Shown here: piece after piece, positions 1-6,070 of the stretch | Layout: the number at the start of each line of letters is the position of its first letter | Position numbering within the stretch: the first letter of the stretch is position 1 | Assembly: GCA_020200195.1 (NCBI GenBank) | Contig: JAIVJE010000168.1 | Span: 1 to 8,154, forward strand | Source: Acidobacteriota bacterium | Lineage (GTDB): Bacteria > Acidobacteriota > Vicinamibacteria > Vicinamibacterales > 2-12-FULL-66-21 | Direction: 5' to 3' | DNA length: 8,154 nt | The notes under the pieces: model-generated | The model's database searches: none | What the model was told of the DNA's origin: nothing | The model's input: the letters and a program-made list of their open reading frames with translations, nothing else | Position numbers and translations under genes: made by a program

Positions 1-891
1 CTCCACATGCCGGGCCACATCTACGCGCAGAGCGACCGCATCGACGACGCGATCGAAGCGTTCGCTGAGGCGGCGGCGAATGAGAGGGGATGGCTGAACG
101 GGGACGTGCTCTATCCGAACGGCCACCACGGTCACAACGTGCACTTTCTCGTTCACTCGCTGAACCTGGAAGGGCGGTATCAGGATTCGATGACGCGCGT
201 CAGAGAGATGATGTCGTTCAAGGAGACGCCCCGCGAACGCACCGGCAACAGTCAGCGTACGCCGTACCGGCAGGGTTATTACAGCCTGATCAAAACGCTC
301 GTGCGTTTCGAGCGATGGGACCTGATTCTGGACGGCACGACGATTCCCGTCTACGACAAGCCGGAGCAGCAGGTGTGGCGTGCGTGGGGGACCGGCCTGG
401 CGCACGCGGCGACCGGTCAGGTCGCCGCCGCACGCGCCACGCACACCGCGATGAACGAGCACCTGAAGTCCGTGACGGCCACCAAACGGTCTCTCGCCAT
501 CGCGGAAGTCGAGCTCGACGCCACGATCACCTCCCGCTCGGGCGACTCCGCCAAGGGATTCGAGCTGTTTCGCAAAGCCGCGGAAATGGAAGCGGCACTG
601 ATCTACACCGAACCGCCATCATATCCTCGACCGGTCGTCGAGGGGTTCGCGGCGACCGCGATCGCGGTGGGTGATCATGCAACGGCTGCAACGGCGTATC
701 GGGAGGCGTTGGCGCGCGAGCCCGGCAGTGGCCGCGCCTATCTGGGTCTGGCGGCGGCGCTCCGTGGTCTCAATCGTCAGGCGGAGGCCCAGGAGATGAC
801 GCTGAAAGGTCTGAAGGCGTGGAATGACGCCGATGCCGACCTACCGCAGCTGCATCCGGCTCGCTCCTCCACCGTTTCCAGTCAGAAATAG
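1..891 (+). CDS. TPR-repeat protein, C-terminal part (5' end outside window)
   Basis: The frame is open from the first base, and the residues before the first Met (Leu-His) fit the family, so this is the tail of a longer gene and the ATG at 7 is probably internal. The opening motif HMPGHIYAQSDRIDDAIEAF is the helix pair typical of a bacterial tetratricopeptide protein family in which HMPxHI is followed by a TPR. A conserved His-rich stretch (GHHGHNVHFL, about residues 40-50) follows. The C-terminal part has a clear TPR pair of the type A-T-A-Y-R-E-A-L-x-x-E-P-G-S-G-R-A-Y-L-G-L, ending in a polar tail. TPRs are protein-interaction scaffolds; no enzymatic motif is visible, so no specific function is assigned. 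The last 51 bp overlap the 3' end of the opposing Sco gene. Confidence is high for the gene and the TPR nature, low for any role. Confidence 0.85.
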   Translation, partial: LHMPGHIYAQSDRIDDAIEAFAEAAANERGWLNGDVLYPNGHHGHNVHFLVHSLNLEGRYQDSMTRVREMMSFKETPRERTGNSQRTPYRQGYYSLIKTLVRFERWDLILDGTTIPVYDKPEQQVWRAWGTGLAHAATGQVAAARATHTAMNEHLKSVTATKRSLAIAEVELDATITSRSGDSAKGFELFRKAAEMEAALIYTEPPSYPRPVVEGFAATAIAVGDHATAATAYREALAREPGSGRAYLGLAAALRGLNRQAEAQEMTLKGLKAWNDADADLPQLHPARSSTVSSQK

Positions 892-1701
892 ATCGATCAG
901 ATCTCCGAGCTGGCGCGCGCTGAAATCCTTTCCCTCAATGGTCGCCGCCAGCCTGCCCTCGCGGTCGATCACCGCGGTCTGCAGCGTGTGCGTGATCAGC
1001 CCTTCATCCGGCCAGAACTCGACGCCGAACAGCGAACAGACCCGCGCGATCTGGGACGCGCCACCCGTAAGAAAATGCCAGCCCGGCACGTCAGCGCGGT
1101 AGTGCTGCGCGTACTGCTTCATCTGTGCGGGGGTGTCGTACTTCGGATCGAACGTCAGGGTGAGCAGGGCCAGATCGACATTGAGCCTGTCGCCGAAGCG
1201 ATCCCGCACGGCGTTCAGGTGCGCCATCATCCGCGGGCAGTAATCGGGCAACGGACACCGTGTGTAGATGAACGTCAGCGCGACGACTTTCCCATGCAGC
1301 GACGCCAGCGACACCGGATATCCGTCCTGGTTGGTCAGCGTGAAGTCGGGAACCAGCTGACCGATGGCCACGAGCGACGGCTTCGCAGGGCTCATGATCA
1401 GACTGTCGTCCGCGGGCGCCGCAGACAGAAGGGCAACCCGATCGATCACCGTGCGGTTCCCGGTCACCTTGATTCGGAATTGGATCCGGTCGCCCGGCCG
1501 CACGTCCGCGAGATCGCTTGGGTTGGCAGCCGTGAACCGCATCACCATCGCGTCCATGTAGCCGGGAATTGCCTCGTGCGACACGGTCACCGCTGACGCG
1601 GCGGGATCTACGCGCAGCACGAGGCCGCGCGCCTGGTGCCCGACCGCACAGCCGCTCAACAGGACGGAGAGCAGCGCGAGCGGGGGCCAGCTCCTGGACA
1701 T
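841..1701 (-). CDS. Sco1/SenC-family copper chaperone lipoprotein with N-terminal CusF-like domain
   Basis: The 286-residue product starts with a lipoprotein signal (hydrophobic LALLSVLLSGC; lipobox L-S-G-C with Cys18), so it should be anchored on the outer face of the inner membrane or in the periplasm. Residues about 25-92 form a small beta domain resembling CusF-type copper-binding modules, with His42, Met49 and Met52 as candidate ligands (HEAIPGYMDAM). Residues about 115-275 are the thioredoxin-fold Sco domain: VPDFTLTNQDG, then FIYTRCPLPDYCPRM with Cys149 and Cys155, and the conserved downstream His238 in ITHTLQTAVID. Sco proteins bind copper through two Cys and one His and help assemble the CuA site of cytochrome c oxidase. 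Here the cysteines are spaced C-x5-C rather than the classic C-x3-C. The ATG at 1701 is preferred because it places the signal peptide correctly. It lies 20 bp downstream of the phosphatase-like gene, so an operon is likely. Confidence 0.9.
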   Translation of the reverse strand: MSRSWPPLALLSVLLSGCAVGHQARGLVLRVDPAASAVTVSHEAIPGYMDAMVMRFTAANPSDLADVRPGDRIQFRIKVTGNRTVIDRVALLSAAPADDSLIMSPAKPSLVAIGQLVPDFTLTNQDGYPVSLASLHGKVVALTFIYTRCPLPDYCPRMMAHLNAVRDRFGDRLNVDLALLTLTFDPKYDTPAQMKQYAQHYRADVPGWHFLTGGASQIARVCSLFGVEFWPDEGLITHTLQTAVIDREGRLAATIEGKDFSARQLGDLIDLFLTGNGGGASRMQLR

Positions 1702-1721
1702 CTGGGTCGTGCGGTCGCTCG

Positions 1722-2234
1722 TTATTTCGCCGTGGGCTTGTGGGACGCGATGTAGCGGCGCGCAAAGTCCTCGAGGTGCGGCGCGTCGTTGAGTCCGACT
1801 TTCCTGGCTTCGGCCAGCGCCGCATCGATGGTGAAGCCGTCCCGCATCACGCGACGGATCATCCAGAATCCACCCACTCGAATCGCTGCCGTGCAGTGAA
1901 TGAACATCGGCCTGTTGGCCCGATCATCGGTGATCTTGAGGAACTCATCCACCTGTGCGTCGGTCGGACTCGTGTAGACCACCGGGATGTTGAAGTACTT
2001 GAGGCCGGCTTGCTCGGCCGCTGCGCGCTCTTCGTCGGCGCGGTGCTCTCCCGGTTGGCGCAGGTTGAGTACGGCCTTGACACCGTCCGCTTTCAGCTTT
2101 GACAGATGCTCCACCCGGGGCTGGCCGCCGGTGCAGAACTCCGGCGTCACCTGCAGGAAGTTGCGAATCGGCGGCGCATCCTGCAGGGCCGCGGCCGGCG
2201 CCTGAAGGAGCAGGACCATGAGGAAAGTGATCAT
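1722..2234 (-). CDS. Exported protein tyrosine phosphatase-like protein (DUF442/BLH phosphatase-domain type)
   Basis: I take the ATG at 2234 (170 residues) as the start. It opens a good signal peptide (MITFLMVLLLQAPAAALQ), whereas extending to the TTG at 2261 would add nine residues ahead of it. The body has the pattern of the small dual-specificity-phosphatase-like family also found fused to beta-lactamase-like hydrolases: F-C-T-G-G-Q-P (about 33-39), L-K-A-D-G-V-K-A-V-L-N-L-R (about 47-59), a Y-F-N-I-P-V strand, and the active-site loop H113-C114-T-A-A-I-R119. The nucleophile Cys and phosphate-binding Arg are present, with the C-x4-R spacing that I recall as usual for this subfamily (HCASxNRVG). 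Substrate is unknown; export suggests a periplasmic one. It is probably co-transcribed with the Sco gene 20 bp downstream, hinting at a shared envelope or thiol/copper role (inference). Confidence 0.82.
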   Translation of the reverse strand: MITFLMVLLLQAPAAALQDAPPIRNFLQVTPEFCTGGQPRVEHLSKLKADGVKAVLNLRQPGEHRADEERAAAEQAGLKYFNIPVVYTSPTDAQVDEFLKITDDRANRPMFIHCTAAIRVGGFWMIRRVMRDGFTIDAALAEARKVGLNDAPHLEDFARRYIASHKPTAK

Positions 2235-2240
2235 GGCGTC

Positions 2241-2268
2241 ATTGTAGCCCGCCGGAGGCAAGGGACAA
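2241..2268 (-). promoter_or_regulatory. Possible leaderless promoter of the phosphatase-Sco pair
   Basis: On the minus strand a TACAAT hexamer (2246-2241) ends six bases before the ATG at 2234, the spacing expected when transcription starts at the A of the start codon. A weak -35-like TTGTCC (2268-2263) lies 16 bases upstream. No Shine-Dalgarno sequence precedes the ATG, which fits a leaderless message. The prediction rests on short matches only. Confidence 0.4.
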
Positions 2269-2273
2269 AGGAC

Positions 2274-2288
2274 AAGGGATGGTCCCTT
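2274..2288 (-). terminator. Weak hairpin downstream of the dehydratase gene
   Basis: AAGGGA and TCCCTT flank a three-base loop, giving a 6-bp stem that starts 8 bases past the dehydratase stop. An alternative longer-range pairing exists between AAGGGAC (2260-2266) and GTCCCTT (2282-2288). On the minus strand it is followed by GTCCTTTGTCCC, only partly T-rich, so as an intrinsic terminator it would be weak. It may instead be a chance product of the repeated GGGACAA/GGACAA words in this spacer. Confidence 0.25.
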
Positions 2289-2295
2289 ACTCCAG

Positions 2296-3282
2296 CTACG
2301 CCGATTGGTCGCGCACGGAGCGGCTCAGGATCTCCGCGAACGGCCGGGCGTCCACGTTCCCGCCCGACAGCACGATCCCGACTCTCGCGCCGCGCATCCG
2401 ATCGCGATCGCGCAACAGCGCCGCAAGTCCCGCCGCGCCGGCCCCCTCGACGACGTTGTGGGTATCGGCGAAGAGGACGCGCATCGCGGCTTCGATCTCC
2501 TCGTCGGAAACTTCGACCACGCGCTCGATGCCAGCAGCGATGCGTTCGAGTGCCTCGGGCACCGGGGTCCGGCACGCCATGCCGTCGGCAATCCGGGTCG
2601 TCACGTCGTGCGAGACGACGCGGCCCCGCTCGAGCGAGCGCGCGTAGGCAGGAGCGCCTGCGGCGACCACGCCTACGATTTTCGTGCGCAGGCCGAGCGC
2701 ATCGCGTACGGCGATTGCGCCGCAGATCCCGGAGCCCAGACCGATCGGCACGTAGAGCGTGTCGAGGTCAGGGGCGGCCCGAAACAGTTCGAGCGAGTAA
2801 GAGGCGACACCGTTCACGAGGAGCGGATGAAACGACGGGACCAGGTGCCACGTCCGTTGAGCGGCCAGTTCCGCGGCCGTTTCGAGCGCCGCCTGGAAGT
2901 CATGACCCCGTACGATCAGCTCGACGCCGAGCGCGCGCATTGCGCGGTTTTTCCCCTCGCTATTGCCGTGCGGTACGACGACGGCAGCCGGGATTCCGTA
3001 GCGGCGCGCCGCGAACGCGACGGACTGCCCATGGTTGCCTCGCGTCGCGGCAACCACTCCGGCCAGATCCGGCTGCGTGCGTCGGAGCTCGTCGAAGTAC
3101 ACGATGCCGCCGCGGACTTTGAACGCCCCCACGGGCGTATGGTTCTCGTGTTTGACCCAGACCTCGGCGCCGCACCGCGCGTCGAGCAGAGGCCAGCGCT
3201 GCTGCGGGGTCGGCGTCATGGCGCCATCTACGACAGCGGCTGCCGCTTCGAGCTCGGCGAGCGACGGCCGGACCGCGCTCAC
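2296..3282 (-). CDS. Threonine/serine dehydratase-like PLP enzyme (fold type II)
   Basis: This 328-residue enzyme has the serine/threonine dehydratase layout: HTPVGAFKVRGG with Lys55 as the PLP Schiff-base lysine, TRGNHGQ (80-86) as the substrate/cofactor loop, GLGSGICG (181-188) as the PLP-phosphate-binding glycine loop, and SGGN (306-309) near the pyridine nitrogen. It would deaminate L-threonine and/or L-serine to the 2-oxo acid plus ammonia in the cytoplasm. The length covers only the catalytic domain; the C-terminal ACT-like regulatory domain of biosynthetic IlvA is absent, so a catabolic or broad-specificity role is likelier. The start is the GTG at 3282, which overlaps the preceding aminopeptidase TGA as GTGA, giving translational coupling. 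The same frame stays open far upstream (to 4965), but those codons read Arg-rich nonsense from the neighbouring gene and are not part of this protein. Threonine versus serine or another amino acid cannot be decided from sequence. Confidence 0.88.
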   Translation of the reverse strand: MSAVRPSLAELEAAAAVVDGAMTPTPQQRWPLLDARCGAEVWVKHENHTPVGAFKVRGGIVYFDELRRTQPDLAGVVAATRGNHGQSVAFAARRYGIPAAVVVPHGNSEGKNRAMRALGVELIVRGHDFQAALETAAELAAQRTWHLVPSFHPLLVNGVASYSLELFRAAPDLDTLYVPIGLGSGICGAIAVRDALGLRTKIVGVVAAGAPAYARSLERGRVVSHDVTTRIADGMACRTPVPEALERIAAGIERVVEVSDEEIEAAMRVLFADTHNVVEGAGAAGLAALLRDRDRMRGARVGIVLSGGNVDARPFAEILSRSVRDQSA

Positions 3283-4188
3283 CGGCGTACGAGCTGGCCG
3301 TCCTTTACCAGCGTGTCGGCCCCCACAGTAATCGTAGCGTCCGGAAAGAAATTCCACATGACCGTGCCGCCCCTGACGCTGCCGCCAATTTCCTCGTTGT
3401 CGCCGAGACTGAGACGCACGAAGCCGGCGCCGTAGCCGTAGTACAGCACGGTGGTATCGCCAGGCTTCATGGCGAGAACGGGATTCATGCCCAGGCCGAG
3501 CTCGCGGAAGTTCGCAAGTGCGGGCGCCATCTCGAGCAGCTGTTCGATGCCCGTCTGATGCTCCCCCGCGGCGACGTTCACGACGCGTCCCTTCTCGAAC
3601 TCGAGGCGTACGTTCCTGGCCACCACTCCTGGGGCAGCGCCGACCCCCATCGCCGGCACCACCATGACGCCGTGTACCGACGCGAAACCGGATGTCCGTT
3701 CCCGACGGAGTCGTCACCCGTATCTCACCTGACCGGAGCAAGGCGATCGCCTGGTCCTGCGACCTGTTCAAGGCCGCGTAGTCGACGTCGAGGGCCGCCG
3801 CGTAGAGCCGATCGATGGCGGGTGTTTGCCGCACGGGCCGTTGGTCCAGCGTCAGGGTCCCGTCGGACCAGTGAAAGTGCAACTCGCGACGGGCACCGCC
3901 GCGATCCAGCCAGCGCTTCAGTGCTTCACTCTGCTCGCGCGAGGTGATGGCGGAGCCTCCAGGCATCCACACATAGACATCAGCGTCACTCAGGCGCTCG
4001 TCGAAGCGGTCGACCACGGCGCCGGTCACGACGTCGACCTTGGCCCCCACGTTTTCGAGGGCGCCGCGCAGCACCGCGCCGAACTCGGGCATCGTCCCCG
4101 GATCCACTCGCAGCAGCACGCGCTCTCCAGCAGCCGGCTTGAGGGTTCGGACAGCCTGCTCAGCCATCGCTGGGTAAGGAGGGGATTG
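3279..4188 (-). pseudogene. M29-like (leucyl/AmpS-type) aminopeptidase, frameshifted and internally shortened
   Basis: Two frames together encode one aminopeptidase-like protein. The first frame (4188 to about 3677) reads AGERVLLRVDPGTMPEF, DADVYVWMPGG, GGARRELHFHW, DVDYAALNRSQDQAI and TPSGTDIRFRVG. The second (about 3680 to the TGA at 3279) reads SVHGVMVVPAMGVG, VRLEFEKGRVVNV, FRELGLGMNPVL, YYGYGAGFVRLSLGDNEEIGG and WNFFPDATITV. Relatives, as I recall them, carry about 40 residues between FRVG and xVxGVxVVP (a D-R-P-x-x-K-Q-D-G segment and a D-R-E-x-E-L-P-A-G segment). Those are missing here and the reading frame shifts at the same point. The N-terminus lacks its own start and signal and is continuous with the upstream beta-lactamase frame. 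Members are thought to be metallo-aminopeptidases releasing N-terminal residues; I cannot name the metal ligands in this divergent subgroup. The gene is either decayed or misassembled. Family assignment is moderately sure. Confidence 0.62.
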
Positions 4189-4938
4189 GGTCGTCGGCAG
4201 CGGACGATCCGACGATCGCACGCGGGCGGCGAAGACGTATTCGTGTTCATCGGACTCGAGATGTCCCACCAGCCAGATCACACGTTCTCCGTTGACGCGT
4301 CCGTTTCCCGTCTTTGCGCGCACGCGGGTGCCTGGCGGCCAGTTGAGCGGAAAGGCGTGGATCCCGGCGGCGTTCGAGATGCGCCCGGCGGGCATCAACA
4401 GCGTGGCGTTGACCGTCTCGACGTGACGCCGGTCGATTGGAAGCTTGCCTCCGAACATTCGGTGCAGGAATGACAGTTGCTCGAGCGGGGACACCACGAG
4501 GTTGCCGTTGGTCCAGAACGTGGTGACCTCCCCCGTAAACGTGTCTGCGTCGTACGCCAGCGACGCGAGAGTGCGGCGCATCCGCTCGTTACCGATCATC
4601 GTCGCTGTACGCTGGAAGAAGGGATAGGCCGAAGACTTCACCGCAGAATCGAGCGTGTGGTCGCGCTGCCAGGTTTCAAAATCGTACTGACTGCCATCCC
4701 ATCTGACGATCGTGTTGGCGTCGATGACCCCTGTCTGAAGGGCGATGAGCGCGTGCGGGATCTTGAACGTGGACGCGGGGGCAGTGGGGCGAGCGCACTC
4801 GGATCCGGCCGGCACGGACGGCAGGGGATCGTCAAGGCGCGCAATGACAAAGCACTCACGTCCCGCGGCATGGACACTCGGGATACTCCTCTCGGTCAAC
4901 GAGGCGGAGATCAAGACGAGCAGAATGGTGAGGCGCAT
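4189..4938 (-). CDS. OXA-like class D beta-lactamase-fold protein, C-terminus joined to the aminopeptidase
   Basis: From the ATG at 4938 the product has a signal peptide (MRLTILLVLISASL...VHA) and then the serine penicillin-recognition fold. Motif I is S56-T-F-K59 in RPTAPASTFKIPHALIAL, almost identical to OXA enzymes; Lys59 is the position carbamylated in class D enzymes. The region of motif II reads K-S-S-A-Y-P-F-F-Q, so S-x-V becomes S103-A-Y105. Motif III Y-x-N becomes Y129-D-A131. TTFW (139-142) supplies the conserved Trp, and motif IV is K209-T-G211 followed by WLVGHLES. Class D enzymes hydrolyse beta-lactams by acylation at the motif I serine; the altered motifs II and III make true lactamase activity uncertain, and a penicillin-binding or sensor role is possible. 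A GTG at 4965 would add nine residues and is less likely. No stop ends the domain: after LPTT (to 4189) the frame runs into the aminopeptidase, so the natural C-terminus may be missing. Confidence 0.78.
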
Positions 4939-4956
4939 CGCGTAGCTGCGAAGCAA

Positions 4957-4962
4957 AATATA
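4957..4962 (-). promoter_or_regulatory. Possible -10 box for the beta-lactamase-aminopeptidase-dehydratase unit
   Basis: TATATT on the minus strand is the best -10-like hexamer in the 105-bp divergent spacer (4939-5043), and it stands out in GC-rich DNA. It lies 18 bases before the ATG at 4938, giving a short leader. No good -35 hexamer at normal spacing is visible and there is no clear Shine-Dalgarno site. If the GTG at 4965 were the true start, this box would fall inside the coding region, which also argues for the ATG. Confidence 0.3.
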
Positions 4963-4990
4963 CACGATTGGTTTCGCCAGGTTGGAAAAG

Positions 4991-5008
4991 GGTTCTGCGG
5001 GTTCTGCG
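4991..5008 (+). repeat. Perfect tandem 9-bp repeat in the divergent promoter region
   Basis: GGTTCTGCG occurs twice back to back (4991-4999 and 5000-5008) in the spacer between the beta-lactamase and lhr genes. An AT-richer GATATCATT follows directly and could hold the lhr -10 box (TATCAT, 5010-5015). A direct repeat beside a candidate promoter could bind a regulator, or could be a replication-slippage duplication. Function is not shown by the sequence. Confidence 0.4.
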
Positions 5009-5043
5009 ATATCATTGAAGCGTCGATCCCCGCGCGATTTCCA

Positions 5044-6015
5044 ATGTCACTGTCCGGTTTTCATCCCGTCGTTCAGCGCTGGTTTACGTCTGCGCTCGGC
5101 GAACCGACGCCCGCGCAGGCCCGTGGCTGGGCGGCCATCCGCGATGGGCGGCACACGCTCATTGCTGCGCCGACCGGGTCCGGAAAAACGCTCGCGGCGT
5201 TCCTTTCGGCGCTCGATGACCTGCTGCGGGCCGGCCTCGACCAGGCATTGCCAGATGAGGTGCGGGTGCTCTATATCTCGCCGCTCAAGGCGCTGAGTGC
5301 GGACATCCACAAGAACCTCGCGGAGCCCCGGCGCGGTATTCGCCAGATGGCGGAAGCAGCCGGGCTCGCGGAGCCGCGGATCACCGCCGCGGTCCGCACC
5401 GGCGACACGACGCAGCACGAGCGCGCCGCCATGCTGCGCACACCGCCGCATATCCTCGTGACGACCCCGGAGTCGCTGTACCTGCTGCTGACGTCCGAAC
5501 GCAGCCGGCCCATGCTTCGGACGGTGCGGACGGTGATCGTGGACGAGATCCACGCTGTGATCGGGGGACGGCGCGGCGCACACCTCGCCCTCTCACTCGA
5601 GCGGTTGCAGGAGGTAGCGGAGCGATCGGTGCTGCGGCTCGGGCTGTCGGCCACGCAGAAGCCGATTGAAGACGTCGCGCGCTTCCTGGTCGGTACCGAT
5701 GCTTCCGACTGCGCAATCGTGAACGAGGGCGATCGTCGCGCGATGGATCTGGGAATCGAGATGCCATGCTCGGCGCGCGATGCGGTGATGTCGCACGAGG
5801 TGTGGGAGGAATACTACGACCGGCTCACCAGGCTCATCGAGGCACACAGAACGACGCTGATTTTCGTGAATACGAGGCGGATGGTGGAGCGCATGGCGCG
5901 CCATCTCACCGACCGTCTTGGGGGGCCGTCACCGCCCACCACGGGAGCCTGTCGAAGGAGAAGCGCCTGGATGCGGAGACGCGGCTCAAAACCGGCCGGC
6001 TCAAGGCGCTCGTAG
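5044..6015 (+). CDS. lhr: Lhr-type DEAD/DEAH helicase, segment 1 (RecA domain 1 and start of domain 2)
   Basis: The ATG at 5044 begins MSLSGFHPVVQRWF, the usual Lhr N-terminus, although the frame is open from further upstream. Visible superfamily 2 motifs are: Q-like PTPAQ (21-25), Walker A APTGSGKT (42-49), YISPLKAL (Ia), TPESLY (Ib), DEIH (167-170; Walker B) and SATQ (202-205; motif III). Then comes the domain 2 entry HRTTLIFVNTRRMVERMARHL (motif IV). Lhr proteins are large 3'-to-5' DNA/RNA-DNA helicases linked to DNA repair in the cytoplasm. True coding ends in the run of six G at 5920-5925. After it this frame reads GPSPPTTGAC... to a TAG at 6013, while the helicase continues in another frame from 5925. 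No Shine-Dalgarno is evident. The gene diverges from the beta-lactamase gene. Confidence 0.88.
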   Translation: MSLSGFHPVVQRWFTSALGEPTPAQARGWAAIRDGRHTLIAAPTGSGKTLAAFLSALDDLLRAGLDQALPDEVRVLYISPLKALSADIHKNLAEPRRGIRQMAEAAGLAEPRITAAVRTGDTTQHERAAMLRTPPHILVTTPESLYLLLTSERSRPMLRTVRTVIVDEIHAVIGGRRGAHLALSLERLQEVAERSVLRLGLSATQKPIEDVARFLVGTDASDCAIVNEGDRRAMDLGIEMPCSARDAVMSHEVWEEYYDRLTRLIEAHRTTLIFVNTRRMVERMARHLTDRLGGPSPPTTGACRRRSAWMRRRGSKPAGSRRS

Positions 6016-6070
6016 CGACCGCATCGCTGGAGCTTGGCATCGACATCGGCCATGTGGATCTCGTGTGTCA
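5925..6070 (+). CDS. lhr: Lhr helicase, segment 2 (RecA domain 2, motif V), second reading frame
   Basis: This stretch continues the helicase in a different frame: AVTAHHGSLSKEKRLDAETR, KTGRLKALVATASLELGIDIGHVDLVCQ. ATASLELGIDIG is motif V, which couples ATP hydrolysis to strand movement. Adding one base in the upstream six-G run would join it to segment 1 as ...DRLGG-AVTAHHGS. It has no start codon of its own in context. The frame stays formally open to a stop at 6182, but from about 6071 the conserved protein moves to yet another frame. Confidence 0.8.

Noticed and set aside
2106..3435. Long plus-strand open frames (338 and 376 codons) opposite the dehydratase gene
   Set aside because: They are Arg-rich or low-complexity antisense shadows with no family motifs; the minus-strand dehydratase in the same region has complete catalytic motifs.
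3283..3677. Arg-rich linker in the 889-codon minus-strand frame
   Set aside because: It is an out-of-frame reading of the aminopeptidase C-terminal half, which is fully sensible in the neighbouring frame.
4477..5043. Upstream extension of the lhr frame to 4477
   Set aside because: The added codons are antisense to the beta-lactamase domain and have no helicase similarity; MSLSGFHPVVQRWF at 5044 matches the normal Lhr N-terminus.
5047..5767. Minus-strand frames opposite lhr
   Set aside because: They overlap strongly conserved helicase motifs and show only Arg/Ser/Pro-rich compositions typical of antisense frames in GC-rich DNA.
5918..5930. Programmed ribosomal frameshift in lhr
   Set aside because: Other lesions follow, including a large missing segment, and I know of no frameshifting in this family; an indel in the G run is simpler.
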